A stretch of DNA of 64,000 nt, taken from NCBI RefSeq assembly GCF_900142235.1, contig NZ_FRAE01000004.1, forward strand, positions 40,599 to 104,598. Direction: 5' to 3'. The notes below the pieces were generated by a model that saw only the letters and a list, made by a program, of their open reading frames with translations, did not search any database and was not told the origin of the DNA. This stretch comes from Tepidibacter formicigenes DSM 15518. GTDB taxonomy: Bacteria > Bacillota > Clostridia > Peptostreptococcales > Peptostreptococcaceae. A program made the translations under genes and the position numbers. Numbering within the stretch: position 1 is the first letter of the stretch; the number at the start of each line of letters is the position of its first letter. Positions 29,587 to 39,577 of the stretch are shown here, one piece after another.

Positions 29587-30529
29587 TATAATTAAAGCTA
29601 TAATGGGAAGTGATAATTTTATTATCACTTCCCATTATAGTCCAGATGGAGATAACTTAGGATCATCAATAGGACTTTATTATGGGCTTAAAAAACTTAA
29701 TAAAAAAGTAATTTTTGTATTAGATGATACACTTCCTAAAAATTTAAGCTTTCTATATGAGGATATAAAAATATATAAATCAGAAGAAATAGATATAGAT
29801 GATTATATTTTAATATCTCTTGATTGTGGAGATAAGGATAGACTTTGCTGTAGTGAAGAAATAAAGAAAAATTGTAAAATGCTTATAAATATAGATCATC
29901 ATAAAAGCAATGACAATTATGGTGATTTAAATTATGTTGACTTTGAAGCTTCTTCAACTTGTGAAATTATATATGATTTATTAAATAATATAGATAAAAA
30001 AATTATTGATAAAAAAATAGGAAATTGCCTTTATACTGGACTTATAACAGATACAGGAAATTTTATGTATTCAAATACTAATTCAAGTAGCTTCATAATG
30101 GCTTCTAATTTATTAAAACTTGAAATAGATAAAGAAAATATAATAAAAAATTTATATCAAAACAATCCTTTAAATTATGTAAAGATATTGGGAGATACAT
30201 TAAACACATTAGAAGTTATTGAAGAAAAAATAGCAACTATTGATTTGACCTGTGAGATGTTTAAAAAGAATGCTATAAGTTTTAATGACGCTGATGGATT
30301 TGTAAATTATGCAAGAGATATAAAAGGCGTTGAAGTTGGAATTTTGTTCAAGCAAAAGGAATCTAATTTAGTGAAAGTAAGCTTAAGATCTAAATCATAT
30401 GTTGATGTAAGTGAGATAGCTAGAAAATTTGGAGGAGGAGGCCATATAAAGGCTTCTGGATGTACAATAAAAAATTCTTTAGAAAATGTAAAAGAAATGG
30501 TAATAAAAGAAGTATTAGAGCATGTTTAA
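29570..30529 (+). CDS. nrnA: Bifunctional oligoribonuclease/PAP phosphatase NrnA (DHH family)
   Basis: NrnA degrades nanoRNAs and pAp. The DHH-domain metal ligands are in [19 protein letters not shown] and [12 protein letters not shown], and the C-terminal DHHA1 domain has the substrate loop [11 protein letters not shown]. Three in-frame ATGs (29570, 29573, 29579) are possible starts inside the rbfA end. The gene contains a perfect 20-bp inverted repeat at 29598-29640, near its start. It is cotranscribed with infB, rbfA and truB, as in many Firmicutes. Confidence 0.95.
   Translation: MMRMNNIIKAIMGSDNFIITSHYSPDGDNLGSSIGLYYGLKKLNKKVIFVLDDTLPKNLSFLYEDIKIYKSEEIDIDDYILISLDCGDKDRLCCSEEIKKNCKMLINIDHHKSNDNYGDLNYVDFEASSTCEIIYDLLNNIDKKIIDKKIGNCLYTGLITDTGNFMYSNTNSSSFIMASNLLKLEIDKENIIKNLYQNNPLNYVKILGDTLNTLEVIEEKIATIDLTCEMFKKNAISFNDADGFVNYARDIKGVEVGILFKQKESNLVKVSLRSKSYVDVSEIARKFGGGGHIKASGCTIKNSLENVKEMVIKEVLEHV
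29598..29640 (+). repeat. Perfect 20-bp inverted repeat with 3-base loop inside nrnA
   Basis: Bases 29598-29617 are the exact reverse complement of 29621-29640, with TTT between them. The element encodes the conserved [12 protein letters not shown] region, about 20-30 bases after the start codons. No T-tract follows, so it is not a typical terminator. See findings. Confidence 0.9.
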
Positions 30530-30541
30530 GAGAGTGATAAT

Positions 30542-31444
30542 ATGAATGGAATACTAAATATATTAAAACCAACAGGAATGACATCTCATGATGTAGTATC
30601 TAAAATAAGAAAAATTACTAAAATAAAAAAAGTAGGACATACTGGAACGCTAGATCCTAATGCTGCAGGAGTACTTCCTATATGTATAGGAAAAGCTACA
30701 AAAATATCTGAAATGATATTGAATAAAGAAAAAACTTATATAGGAGAGCTAACATTAGGAATACAAACGGATACTTATGATTCTTTTGGGCGCATAATAG
30801 ATAAAAAAGATGTTATTCATATCAATGAAAAAGAAGTATATGAAGCATTTGAAAAATTTAAGGGAGAAATAAATCAAACTCCTCCTATCTATTCAGCCAT
30901 TAAAATAAAGGGGAAGAAGCTTTATGAACTTGCTCGAGCTGGACAAACTGATGTTAATATAAAACCTAGAAATGTATTCATAAAATCTATAGAAATAAAA
31001 AATATAAGTGAAAATAAGATATTATTTGAGGTAACCTGCTCAAAAGGAACTTATATAAGAAGCCTTTGTAAAGATATAGGTGATGAACTAGGAGTTGGAG
31101 GACATATGTCCTTTTTACTTAGGACTTCATCTGGAAGTTTTGATATAAAAAATTCTGTTACACTAGAAGAATTTGAAGAAGCATCAAATAATGGTAATCT
31201 AGAAAAATATTTATTTAATATAGATTATCCACTAGAAAACTATAAGAGCATAAATATAAAAGAAAGTGCTTATAAAGCTTTTTCAAATGGTAATGTAGTA
31301 TATAAAAAAGGTTTAATAACATTGAATAACTATGAAAATGAAGAATTAGTTAAAGTTTATATGAAAGATAAATTTTGTGGTATTGGAAAAATAATATTTA
31401 TAGATGAAAGAATATCTTTAAAAAGCTATAAATTGTTTTTATAA
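30542..31444 (+). CDS. truB: tRNA pseudouridine(55) synthase
   Basis: TruB modifies U55 in the T-loop of tRNAs. The N terminus MNGILNILKPTGMTSHDVV and the catalytic Asp38 in HTGTLDPNAAGVLP are diagnostic, followed by KTYIGELTLGIQTDTYDS and the substrate-binding CSKGTYIRSLCKDIG. It has 300 residues with a divergent PUA-like C-terminal part. It lies in the conserved nrnA-truB-ribF order. Confidence 0.97.
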   Translation: MNGILNILKPTGMTSHDVVSKIRKITKIKKVGHTGTLDPNAAGVLPICIGKATKISEMILNKEKTYIGELTLGIQTDTYDSFGRIIDKKDVIHINEKEVYEAFEKFKGEINQTPPIYSAIKIKGKKLYELARAGQTDVNIKPRNVFIKSIEIKNISENKILFEVTCSKGTYIRSLCKDIGDELGVGGHMSFLLRTSSGSFDIKNSVTLEEFEEASNNGNLEKYLFNIDYPLENYKSINIKESAYKAFSNGNVVYKKGLITLNNYENEELVKVYMKDKFCGIGKIIFIDERISLKSYKLFL

Positions 31445-31461
31445 ATATGGAGATGTTTAGG

Positions 31462-32388
31462 ATGAAAATAGTTAAGGATTTAAAAAAAATAAATTTGAAA
31501 AATAATACGGTTGTAACTATTGGAAATTTTGATGGAGTTCATATAGGACATCAAAATATAATAAACAAAACTATATCAATAGCAAAGGAGAAAAATTTAA
31601 AAAGTATTCTTTTTACTTTTTCTAATCATCCTATAAATTTTTTTGTTAATGATAGTATAAAAAATTTAATGACAATTCAAGAAAAGTATAATTTTATAAA
31701 AAATATGGGGATTGATATAGTTTTACCAATACCATTTAATGAATCTATTATAAAATTAACTCCAGATGAATATATAGAAGAGATACTTATAAAAAGACTA
31801 AAAGTAAAAGAACTAATCATAGGTCATGACTTCAAATTTGGCAAAAACAGAGGTGGAAATGCTGATTTTTTAAAAAAAGTTGCTCAAATATATGATTTTA
31901 ATGTAAGGGTTATTGAGCCTATTAAAATTGAAAACATTAGAGTAAGTAGTACTTATATTAGAAAGTTATTAGAAGAAGGAAATATTAAGAGGGTAAGAAA
32001 GTTTTTAGGAAGAGAATATAACATTAATGGAGTAGTTGTACATGGTAAAAAAGTAGGGAGAAAATTAGGGTTTCCAACTATTAATCTAAAAGTAGATGAA
32101 GATATTTTAATCCCTAAAATTGGAGTCTACCGTACAAAAGTTAAAATAGAAAATGACTTTTATGATGGAGCAACAAATATAGGGTATACTCCTACAATAC
32201 AAAATAAAAACTTTTCTATTGAAACTTATATAATAGATTATAATGGGGATTTATATAAAAAAGAAGTGTCTCTTTATTTTATTGAAAGAATTAGAGATGA
32301 AATTCAATTTAAAACAATAGAAGAATTAAGAAACCAAATGAAAAATGATGTAGAAAAGATAAAAAGAAAAAAATATATTTACTTATAG
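31462..32388 (+). CDS. ribF: Bifunctional riboflavin kinase/FAD synthetase
   Basis: RibF turns riboflavin into FMN and then FAD. The N-terminal adenylyltransferase domain has TIGNFDGVHIGHQNI and a VSSTYIRKLL segment. The C-terminal kinase domain has the GRKLGFPTINL motif. The GGAG site at about 31449-31452 fits the ATG at 31462 best; upstream ATGs at 31447 and 31453 are in frame. Confidence 0.96.
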   Translation: MKIVKDLKKINLKNNTVVTIGNFDGVHIGHQNIINKTISIAKEKNLKSILFTFSNHPINFFVNDSIKNLMTIQEKYNFIKNMGIDIVLPIPFNESIIKLTPDEYIEEILIKRLKVKELIIGHDFKFGKNRGGNADFLKKVAQIYDFNVRVIEPIKIENIRVSSTYIRKLLEEGNIKRVRKFLGREYNINGVVVHGKKVGRKLGFPTINLKVDEDILIPKIGVYRTKVKIENDFYDGATNIGYTPTIQNKNFSIETYIIDYNGDLYKKEVSLYFIERIRDEIQFKTIEELRNQMKNDVEKIKRKKYIYL

Positions 32389-32406
32389 GTAAAATTGTGC
32401 TATAAT
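32378..32406 (+). promoter_or_regulatory. Promoter of rpsO
   Basis: A TTTACT box (32378-32383) and a consensus TATAAT box (32401-32406) are 17 bases apart, spanning the end of ribF. The transcript would begin just ahead of the structured rpsO leader. Confidence 0.65.
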
Positions 32407-32419
32407 AGATTTTGTTGTC

Positions 32420-32468
32420 AACCATTGCTCGGCATTTGATTCACCGACCAATGCTTAGCAATAGGGGA
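32420..32468 (+). promoter_or_regulatory. S15-type leader RNA upstream of rpsO
   Basis: The leader has nested helices: ATTGC (32424-32428) with GCAAT (32458-32462) and TCGG (32429-32432) with CCGA (32444-32447), plus a CATTG/CAATG alternative. Firmicutes rpsO leaders bind S15 and repress translation. I infer the same function from its position and fold. Confidence 0.6.
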
Positions 32469-32491
32469 TAAAAAATATGGAGGTGTTAAAT

Positions 32492-32758
32492 ATGTTAGAT
32501 ACTAACAAAAAACAACAAATAATCGATACTTACAAAACTCATGAAGGAGATACTGGTTCTCCAGAAGTTCAAGTAGCTTTACTTACTGCTAGAATAAATG
32601 AGTTAAATGAGCACTTAAAGATTCATAAAAAAGATCATCATTCAAGAAGAGGTCTTTTAAAAATGGTTGGTACAAGAAGACGTTTACTTAAGTACCTAAA
32701 AGAAAAAGATTTAGACAGATATAAGACTTTAATTGGAAAATTAGGATTAAGAAAATAA
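32492..32758 (+). CDS. rpsO: 30S ribosomal protein S15
   Basis: S15 binds the 16S rRNA central domain early in assembly. The 88-residue product has [19 protein letters not shown] and [25 protein letters not shown], the complete family signature. The GGAGGTG site at about 32479-32485 sets the ATG at 32492, although the frame is open upstream to 32477. Confidence 0.98.
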   Translation: MLDTNKKQQIIDTYKTHEGDTGSPEVQVALLTARINELNEHLKIHKKDHHSRRGLLKMVGTRRRLLKYLKEKDLDRYKTLIGKLGLRK

Positions 32759-32761
32759 TGA

Positions 32762-32787
32762 AGGGCAGGGCTTACCTGCTCTTTTTA
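32762..32787 (+). terminator. Terminator after rpsO
   Basis: AGGGCAGG (32762-32769) pairs with CCTGCTCT (32775-32782) and is followed by a T-run. It separates rpsO from pnp. Confidence 0.8.
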
Positions 32788-32902
32788 TAATACTAATAAA
32801 TTGATTTTTATTAGGGAATAATATTTACAGACATATTTTCAATAAAATTGTTTACTAAAATTAAAATTTGTAGTATCTTTTACCTATGAGAGGAGGTAAA
32901 TT

Positions 32903-35014
32903 ATGTATAAAAATTTTGAAATGGACCTAGCTGGAAGAAAACTTTCTGTAGAAATTGGAAAAGTTTGTGAAATGTCAAATGGAAGTTGTATGATAAAATA
33001 TGGTGATAGTGTTGTTCTTGTAAATGCTTGTGCATCATCTGAGCCAAGAGAAGGAATAGATTTCTTTCCATTAAGTGTTGATTATGAAGAAAGGCTTTAT
33101 TCTGTTGGTAAAATACCTGGAGGATTTATAAAAAGAGAGGGAAAACCATCAGAAAAAGCTGTTTTAACTTCAAGATTAATAGATAGACCTATAAGACCCT
33201 TGTTTCCAAAAGGATATAGAAATGATGTACAAGTTGTAGCAACTGTTATGTCTGTAGATCCACAATGTACTACAGATATTGTTGCCATGATAGGTTCATC
33301 TGTAGCTCTTTCAATATCTGATATACCATTTAATGGACCTACAGGATCTGTTTGTATAGGATTAATAGATGGTAAATTTATTGTAAATCCTACAGTTGAA
33401 GAAAAAGAAAAAAGTGATATGCACGTAGTTGTATCAGGCACTAAAGATGCTATTATGATGGTTGAAGCAGGAGCAAATGAAGTTTCTGAAGAATTAATGC
33501 TAGATGCTATTATGTTTGCACACGAAGAAATTAAAAAAATAGTTGAGTTTATAGAAGGTATTGTAAAAGAAGTAGGTAAAGAAAAACAAAATGTAATTTT
33601 ATATAAGCCAGATGAAGAAATAGAAAAAGAGGTTAGAGTATTTGCATCTGAAAAGATGAGACAAGCTATAAAAACAGTTGAAAAGCTTGAAAGATCTGAA
33701 AATATGGAAAAGGTTAAGATGGAAACTGTTTTATACTTCGAAGAAAAATATCCAGAAAATATTAAAGATATAGAAGAGGTTTTACATACTATAGTAAAAG
33801 AAGAAGTAAGAAATATGATTACAAATGAAGGCATAAGACCAGATAATAGAAAGCCTGACGAAATAAGACCTATTTGGTCTGAAATAGGTATTCTTCCAAG
33901 AACTCATGGCTCAGGACTTTTCACAAGAGGACAGACTCAAGTTTTAACAGTGGCAACACTCGGTGCTCTAGGTGATGTTCAAGTTCTAGATGGACTTGAA
34001 GATGAAGAAGATAAAAGATATATGCATCACTATAACTTTCCTGCATATAGCGTAGGAGAAACAAGACCTTTAAGGGGACCAGGAAGAAGAGAAATAGGAC
34101 ATGGGGCACTTGCTGAAAGAGCACTTGAACCAGTAATTCCAAGTAAAGAAGAATTTCCATATACAATAAGACTTGTATCAGAAGTTTTAAGCTCTAATGG
34201 ATCAACATCTCAAGCTAGTGTTTGTGGAAGTACTTTATCACTTCTTGATGCAGGAGTTCCTATAAAAGATATGGTAGCTGGTATTGCCATGGGACTTATA
34301 AAAGAAAAAGATAAAGTTGCAATACTTTCGGATATACAAGGCATGGAAGACTTTTTAGGAGATATGGATTTTAAAGTAGCAGGTACCCAAAAAGGAATAA
34401 CAGCAATACAAATGGATATTAAAATAGCTGGAATAGATAGAGATATATTAAAAAATGCTCTGTCTCAAGCAAGAGTAGGAAGAATCCATATATTAAATGA
34501 AATGAAAAAGACAATAGATAAACCTAGAGAAGAAATGTCTCCTTATGCTCCAAGAATAATAAAATTAAATATACATCCAGATAAAGTTAGAGATGTAATA
34601 GGACCAGGAGGAAAAACAATAACAAAAATAATAGAAGAAACTGGCGTTAAAATAGATATAGAAAAAGATGGAGAAATATTTATAGCATCTCCTGATGGAG
34701 AAATGGGAAATAAAGCAAAAGATATGATAATTGCTATAGTTAAAGAGCCAGAAGCAGGAGAAGTATATAAAGGAAAAGTTACTAGAATAATGAATTTTGG
34801 AGCTTTTGTTGAAATACTTCCAGGTAAAGAAGGATTAATCCATATTTCTAATATAGCTCATGAAAGAGTAGAAAAAGTTGAAGATGTTTTAAAAATAGGA
34901 GATGAAGTTGAAGTTAAAGTAACGGAAATAGATAAACAGGGAAGAATAAATCTTTCAAGAAAAGCATTAATTGAAAAAAAGGAATCAAAAGAAAAAGAAT
35001 CAGACCAAAAATAA
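32903..35014 (+). CDS. pnp: Polyribonucleotide nucleotidyltransferase (PNPase)
   Basis: PNPase is a 3'-to-5' phosphorolytic exoribonuclease. The 703-residue protein has two RNase PH domains ([17 protein letters not shown]... and [16 protein letters not shown]...), a KH domain with VIGPGGKTI (about residue 565) and a C-terminal S1 domain ([20 protein letters not shown]). All catalytic landmarks are present. The 115-base gap before it holds the rpsO terminator, a short inverted repeat around 32791-32812 and an AT-rich probable promoter. Confidence 0.98.
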   Translation: MYKNFEMDLAGRKLSVEIGKVCEMSNGSCMIKYGDSVVLVNACASSEPREGIDFFPLSVDYEERLYSVGKIPGGFIKREGKPSEKAVLTSRLIDRPIRPLFPKGYRNDVQVVATVMSVDPQCTTDIVAMIGSSVALSISDIPFNGPTGSVCIGLIDGKFIVNPTVEEKEKSDMHVVVSGTKDAIMMVEAGANEVSEELMLDAIMFAHEEIKKIVEFIEGIVKEVGKEKQNVILYKPDEEIEKEVRVFASEKMRQAIKTVEKLERSENMEKVKMETVLYFEEKYPENIKDIEEVLHTIVKEEVRNMITNEGIRPDNRKPDEIRPIWSEIGILPRTHGSGLFTRGQTQVLTVATLGALGDVQVLDGLEDEEDKRYMHHYNFPAYSVGETRPLRGPGRREIGHGALAERALEPVIPSKEEFPYTIRLVSEVLSSNGSTSQASVCGSTLSLLDAGVPIKDMVAGIAMGLIKEKDKVAILSDIQGMEDFLGDMDFKVAGTQKGITAIQMDIKIAGIDRDILKNALSQARVGRIHILNEMKKTIDKPREEMSPYAPRIIKLNIHPDKVRDVIGPGGKTITKIIEETGVKIDIEKDGEIFIASPDGEMGNKAKDMIIAIVKEPEAGEVYKGKVTRIMNFGAFVEILPGKEGLIHISNIAHERVEKVEDVLKIGDEVEVKVTEIDKQGRINLSRKALIEKKESKEKESDQK

Positions 35015-35042
35015 TAAGCACAAAGAAGTGCTTATTTTTTTT
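35013..35042 (+). terminator. Terminator after pnp
   Basis: AATAAGCAC (35013-35021) pairs with GTGCTTATT (35028-35036), loop AAAGAA, followed by a long T-run. It is a strong intrinsic terminator. Confidence 0.88.
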
Positions 35043-35104
35043 GCATAAATTCATAACCCTTTTAATACATATATAGTGGAAAGATATATAAAGGAGATGA
35101 ATTT

Positions 35105-35818
35105 ATGATAGTAATATTTAACAAAAAAAAAGTTTTGGCATTAGCATTTATACTATTGTTAATAGGGGTTGGATTTAATTTAAGAGATTTTTCTGTAAAA
35201 TCTTTTAATAGCATTAATGAACCATTTTATAAAGGAAACAAAGAAAATTCAAATTATGTAGCTATAACATGTAATGTGGATTGGGGAAATGAATGTATAG
35301 ATGAAATGCTTAAAATATTAAATGAAGAAAATATAAAAATAACTTTTATGGTAACCGGAAGATGGGCAGAAAAGTATCCTGAAATTCTTTTGAAAATTAA
35401 AAAAGAAGGACATGAAATAGGAAATCATGGATATAAGCATATTGATTACAGTAAGTTAAATTATAACTTAAATTACAGAGAAATAAAAAAATCAAAGAAA
35501 ATAATAGAAACTATTATTAAAGAAAAAACAGTATTTTTTGAACCTCCATCAGGATATTATAACAAAGATACTGTAAAAGCAGCTCAAGATCTTAATTATA
35601 TACCTATAAAATGGAGTATAGATACAATAGATTGGAAATATAAAGAGAATCCTAATGAAATAATAAAGAGAGTTAAATCAAAGAAAATAGAAGATGGAAG
35701 TATTATTTTAATACATCCAACTAAAGGAAGTGTTGAGTCTTTAAAAGCTATAATAAATATAGTAAGAGAAAATGGCTATGAAGTAGGAAAACTTAGTAAT
35801 ATTTTTAAAGTTGAATAA
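35105..35818 (+). CDS. Membrane-anchored polysaccharide deacetylase (YlxY-like)
   Basis: The 237-residue protein has an N-terminal membrane or signal segment (about residues 7-24) and a NodB-type domain. The first metal motif is altered: ITCNVDWGNE instead of the usual TFDDG. The second motif HEIGNHGYKHIDYS and a later FEPPSGYYN are present. Family members remove acetyl groups from peptidoglycan or related polysaccharides, often in sporulation. Its place between pnp and pepR is that of Bacillus ylxY. With TFDDG changed to NVDWG, activity should be regarded as uncertain. Confidence 0.85.
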   Translation: MIVIFNKKKVLALAFILLLIGVGFNLRDFSVKSFNSINEPFYKGNKENSNYVAITCNVDWGNECIDEMLKILNEENIKITFMVTGRWAEKYPEILLKIKKEGHEIGNHGYKHIDYSKLNYNLNYREIKKSKKIIETIIKEKTVFFEPPSGYYNKDTVKAAQDLNYIPIKWSIDTIDWKYKENPNEIIKRVKSKKIEDGSIILIHPTKGSVESLKAIINIVRENGYEVGKLSNIFKVE

Positions 35819-35877
35819 AATCATAATGTAAATTATAATTAGATGTGTAAAGTTTAAACTAATAGGGAGGAAAAAAG

Positions 35878-37119
35878 TTGTATAAAAAACATATTTTAGA
35901 TAATGGATTAGTTATAGTAGGGGAAGAAATACCATATGTTAATTCAGTAAGTTTTGGATTATGGATAAATGTAGGTACAAGATATGAAGATAAAAATATA
36001 AATGGAATGTCTCACTTTATAGAACATATGCTTTTTAAAGGGACTAAAAACAGATCTGCAAAAAAAATAGCCCAAGATATAGATAATTTAGGTGGACAAA
36101 TTAATGCATTTACAAGTAAAGAATCCACTTGTTTTTATGTTAAGATGTTAGATGAACATATTTATACAGGAATTGATGTAATATGTGATATGATTTTAAA
36201 TCCTTTATTTTTAGAGGAGGATATAATTAAAGAAAAATCAGTAGTACTTGAAGAAATTAAAATGTATGATGACTCACCTGAAGATTTAGCTCATGATTTA
36301 CTATTTGAGTTGATTTATAAAAATGAAGGGTTAGGAATGAATATATTAGGAACAAGAAATTCTTTAGATAATATAAATAGAGAATCTGTGATAGAGTTTT
36401 TTGATAATTATTATGTACCTAAAAATTGTGTAATATCTATTTGTGGTAATTTTAAATTTGAAGATATAGTTAGCCTTTTAAATGAAAAACTTAAGGGATG
36501 GAATAATAATAATTTTAATAGCATAGATATAAATAAATGTGAATTTAATAGTGGAGTTGTTAAAAAAAATAAAGATATAGAGCAAATAAATTTGTGTATG
36601 GGACTAAAAAGTATAGAACTTGAAAGTAATGAAGTATATGCACTATCAGTAGTTAATAATATATTTGGGGGAAGCATGAGCTCAAGGCTTTTTCAAAATA
36701 TTAGAGAAGAAAAAGGTAGTGTATACTCTATATACTCTTATCCTACTCTTCATAAAAAATCAGGGGTTTTAAATATATTTGCAAGTACAAGTGAAAAGAA
36801 TTTAAATAATGTTTATAGTTCAATTCTTGATGAAATTAAACTTTTAAAAGATAATTATTTGACAGCTGATGAAATAGAAAAATCTAAAGAACAATTAAAA
36901 GGAAATTATATATTGGGACTTGAAGGTATTGGTAGTAGGATGATGGCTATAGGAAAATCGCAGCTTTTACTTAAAAAATTAAATACTCCAAAAGATATAA
37001 TAAATAATATAAATAGTATAACCATTAATGATGTTAAAAATGTTATAGATAAAACTTTTAATATAAACACTAGTGCTGTTTGTATAGTTGGAAAGGATGT
37101 TGAAAATATAAAGATATAG
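35878..37119 (+). CDS. pepR: M16-family zinc protease (PepR/MlpA/YmxG)
   Basis: This is an insulinase-type peptidase. The inverted zinc motif HFIEH is at about residues 46-50, with the distal Glu in VVLEEIKMYDDSPED about 75 residues on. The 413-residue length fits the bacterial processing-peptidase-like subfamily. It starts with TTG at 35878 after a GGGAGG site. The pnp-ylxY-pepR-ymxH order is conserved in Firmicutes. Confidence 0.94.
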   Translation: MYKKHILDNGLVIVGEEIPYVNSVSFGLWINVGTRYEDKNINGMSHFIEHMLFKGTKNRSAKKIAQDIDNLGGQINAFTSKESTCFYVKMLDEHIYTGIDVICDMILNPLFLEEDIIKEKSVVLEEIKMYDDSPEDLAHDLLFELIYKNEGLGMNILGTRNSLDNINRESVIEFFDNYYVPKNCVISICGNFKFEDIVSLLNEKLKGWNNNNFNSIDINKCEFNSGVVKKNKDIEQINLCMGLKSIELESNEVYALSVVNNIFGGSMSSRLFQNIREEKGSVYSIYSYPTLHKKSGVLNIFASTSEKNLNNVYSSILDEIKLLKDNYLTADEIEKSKEQLKGNYILGLEGIGSRMMAIGKSQLLLKKLNTPKDIINNINSITINDVKNVIDKTFNINTSAVCIVGKDVENIKI

Positions 37120-37129
37120 GGGGATTAAC

Positions 37130-37375
37130 ATGAAATTATCTTCTATTGCTGGAAAAGAAATTGTTAATTTAACTACAGGGGAAAGATTGGGGATTATAGC
37201 AGAATCTGATTTAATTGTAGATGAATCTACGGGTAAAATAATTTCTCTTGTTATTCCTAAAGATAGGAGTTTTTTTTCTTTTAAAAGAGACAACAAAGTA
37301 TTAGAGGTTCCTTGGAAAAATGTAAAAAAAATAGGTAATGATATGATAATAATTGAATATGAAGGAAATATCTAA
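37130..37375 (+). CDS. ymxH: YlmC/YmxH-family PRC-barrel sporulation protein
   Basis: The 81-residue protein is one PRC-barrel-like domain (KLSSIAGKEIVNLTTGERLGIIAESDLIVDESTGKI). YlmC/YmxH proteins are found in spore-formers and their molecular role is unclear. It sits between pepR and aspartokinase, as in Bacillus. A GGGGG site precedes the ATG. Confidence 0.88.
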   Translation: MKLSSIAGKEIVNLTTGERLGIIAESDLIVDESTGKIISLVIPKDRSFFSFKRDNKVLEVPWKNVKKIGNDMIIIEYEGNI

Positions 37376-37392
37376 CTGTGGAGGGCATAAAT

Positions 37393-38610
37393 ATGAATAT
37401 ATTAGTTCAGAAATTTGGAGGGACATCAGTAGAATCCTATGAAAAAATGATTAAAGTATCTGAAATAATAAAAGAATATAAAGAAAAGGGATATGATTTA
37501 GTTGTTGTGGTTTCAGCAATGGGTAGAAAAGGGGCACCATATGCAACAGATACATTAATACAATTATGTAAGGAAATAAATGAAGAGCCATCATTAAGGG
37601 AACTTGATCTTATAATGTCTTGTGGAGAAATAATATCAGGAACACTTCTTGTTAATACTTTAAAAAATATAGGTATAGACTCTGTATTACTTACAGGAGC
37701 TCAAGCGGGTATAATAACTGATGGAAAGTATGGTGATTCTACAGTTATAGATATAAGTCCTATTAGAATACATGATGAGCTTTCCAGTGGCAAGGTTGTG
37801 ATTGTCACTGGATTTCAAGGTATAACAAAAAAAGGAGAAGTTACAACCTTAGGAAGAGGAGGAAGTGATACATCTGCTGTTATAATAGGAAAAGGGATAA
37901 AGGCAAAAACAGTAGAAATATATACAGATGTAGATGGAATAATGACAGCTGATCCTAAAATAGAGCCTAATGCTAAGATAATTAAAAATATAAATTATGA
38001 TGAAGTATTTCAAATGGCTGAAAAAGGAGCAAAGGTAATTCATCCTAGAGCAGTAGAAATAGCAAAAAATAGTAATATTGTTTTAAAGATAAAAAACACA
38101 TTAAATCCAAAAGAAGGAACAAATATATGCTCCTATACTCTTACTGACATAGATTCTTATAGGGTTAATGAGAAAAAATTAATGACAGCTATAGCACACA
38201 AAAATGATATAATTCAAGTTATGATTAAAAATTGTAAAGAAGATATATTTACTGATATTTTAAATGAAATGAAAAAAAATGGTATAAGTATAGATATGAT
38301 TAACTTTTTTGTAAAAGAAAAGGCATTTACAATAGATTCAAATAAACTTAAAATACTTAAAAATATACTTGATTCTTATAAGTTAGAATATAATTTAATA
38401 GAAAACTGTTCAAAAGTTACTTTAATAGGCTCTAGAATAACAGGAATACCTGGAGTCATGGTAAAAATAGTGAGAGCTTTATCAAAAAAAGATATAAAAA
38501 TACTTCAAACATCAGATTCACATATGACTATATCTTGCTTAATTAATGAAAAAGATTTAAAATATGCTGTTAATGCTCTTCATGAAGAATTTAATTTATT
38601 TGAAGAATAA
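37393..38610 (+). CDS. dapG: Aspartate kinase (DapG/LysC type)
   Basis: Aspartokinase starts the lysine, diaminopimelate and threonine branch. The N terminus VQKFGGTSVES, the GRGGSDTSAV motif and YTDVDGIMTADP are complete, and the C-terminal half has two ACT regulatory domains. The 405-residue length is that of the alpha-type single-chain enzyme. A GGAGGG site fits the ATG at 37393. Its place after ymxH matches Bacillus dapG, whose product supports cell-wall and spore DAP supply. Confidence 0.93.
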   Translation: MNILVQKFGGTSVESYEKMIKVSEIIKEYKEKGYDLVVVVSAMGRKGAPYATDTLIQLCKEINEEPSLRELDLIMSCGEIISGTLLVNTLKNIGIDSVLLTGAQAGIITDGKYGDSTVIDISPIRIHDELSSGKVVIVTGFQGITKKGEVTTLGRGGSDTSAVIIGKGIKAKTVEIYTDVDGIMTADPKIEPNAKIIKNINYDEVFQMAEKGAKVIHPRAVEIAKNSNIVLKIKNTLNPKEGTNICSYTLTDIDSYRVNEKKLMTAIAHKNDIIQVMIKNCKEDIFTDILNEMKKNGISIDMINFFVKEKAFTIDSNKLKILKNILDSYKLEYNLIENCSKVTLIGSRITGIPGVMVKIVRALSKKDIKILQTSDSHMTISCLINEKDLKYAVNALHEEFNLFEE

Positions 38611-38638
38611 GCTACTTAAAATTGTAGCTTATTTTTTT
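38606..38638 (+). terminator. Terminator after aspartokinase
   Basis: AATAAGCTAC (38606-38615) pairs with GTAGCTTATT (38624-38633) and a T-tract follows. The stop codon of the kinase lies in the stem. Confidence 0.82.
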
Positions 38639-38704
38639 GTCTTAAATTATATATGATTGGGCAAAATAAATTTATGAATTAAAAAATTAAAATAGGAGGA
38701 AGTC

Positions 38705-39442
38705 ATGGATAAAAAGAAAATTGAAGATAAAACAAAAAATAAAAATATGGTTGAAGACATTAAGCAGTTAGGAACTCCAAATTTGCCTTTTGAAAATAAA
38801 GAAATTCAATGTATAACTATAATAGGAGAAATAGAAGGACATATGGTATCAGCACCTCAGAAAAAAGCAACTAAATATGAACATATAATTCCCCAATTAT
38901 ATGCAATAGAAGAGAATCCAAATATAAAAGGAGTATTAATAATATTAAATACAGTAGGAGGAGATGTAGAAGCAGGACTTGCAATATCTGAACTTATAAA
39001 TAGCTTATCAAAACATACTGTTACATTAGTTTTAGGAGGAAGTCATAGCATTGGTGTTCCTTTGGCAACATCAGGAGATTATTCATTTATTGCTCCTACT
39101 GCAACTATGACAATTCATCCAATAAGAATGAGTGGACTTGTAATTGGAGTAAGTGAGACTTTCGAATATTTTAGAAAAATGCAGGAAAGAATAATTAATT
39201 TTATAACTAGAACTTCTAAAATTGATAGGGAAACATTATATGAGCTTATGAATTCAAGAGATGAACTTGTCAATGATGTAGGAAGTGTTCTTATTGGAAA
39301 AGAAGCTGTAGATTATGGTATAATAAATGAAGTAGGAGGATTAAAAGAGGCTTTAAACCATCTTAAACAATTAATTTCTAAAGAAAAATCCAAAGAGAAA
39401 GAAGAAGAAAAATTAGAGGAAAATTCCCAGAAAAATAAATAA
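38705..39442 (+). CDS. tepA: ClpP-fold protease TepA (YmfB)
   Basis: The 245-residue protein is in the ClpP/crotonase-like protease family; in Bacillus it was named translocation-enhancing protein TepA. The oxyanion region [15 protein letters not shown], the nucleophile-type [14 protein letters not shown] and the His region TIHPIRMSG follow the family order. The C terminus is a highly charged Lys/Glu tail. It precedes the ftsK/spoIIIE gene as in Bacillus. An AGGAGG site precedes the ATG. Confidence 0.88.
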   Translation: MDKKKIEDKTKNKNMVEDIKQLGTPNLPFENKEIQCITIIGEIEGHMVSAPQKKATKYEHIIPQLYAIEENPNIKGVLIILNTVGGDVEAGLAISELINSLSKHTVTLVLGGSHSIGVPLATSGDYSFIAPTATMTIHPIRMSGLVIGVSETFEYFRKMQERIINFITRTSKIDRETLYELMNSRDELVNDVGSVLIGKEAVDYGIINEVGGLKEALNHLKQLISKEKSKEKEEEKLEENSQKNK

Positions 39443-39461
39443 TATGTTATAATTAAAAAAT

Positions 39462-39495
39462 AAAAGTGTTAATGTCTTTGACATTAACACTTTTA
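39462..39495 (+). terminator. Terminator after tepA
   Basis: A 14-bp A/T-rich stem (AAAAGTGTTAATGT with ACATTAACACTTTT) has a short loop and T-rich end. It should stop transcripts from either side. Confidence 0.75.
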
Positions 39496-39577
39496 TTAAT
39501 GTAATAATATACTATGTTTATGTAAATAATCAAAGATAGTTTTGGTAATATTTTTATTATTTAAAGAGGTGGTTTTT

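Noticed and set aside
33097..33834. Long minus-strand open frame opposite pnp
   Set aside because: It is a shadow of the pnp frame: low-complexity Ser/Ile-rich translation, no ribosome site.
39462..39495. Insertion-sequence inverted repeat
   Set aside because: It is a single hairpin between two conserved genes with no transposase nearby; a terminator explains it.
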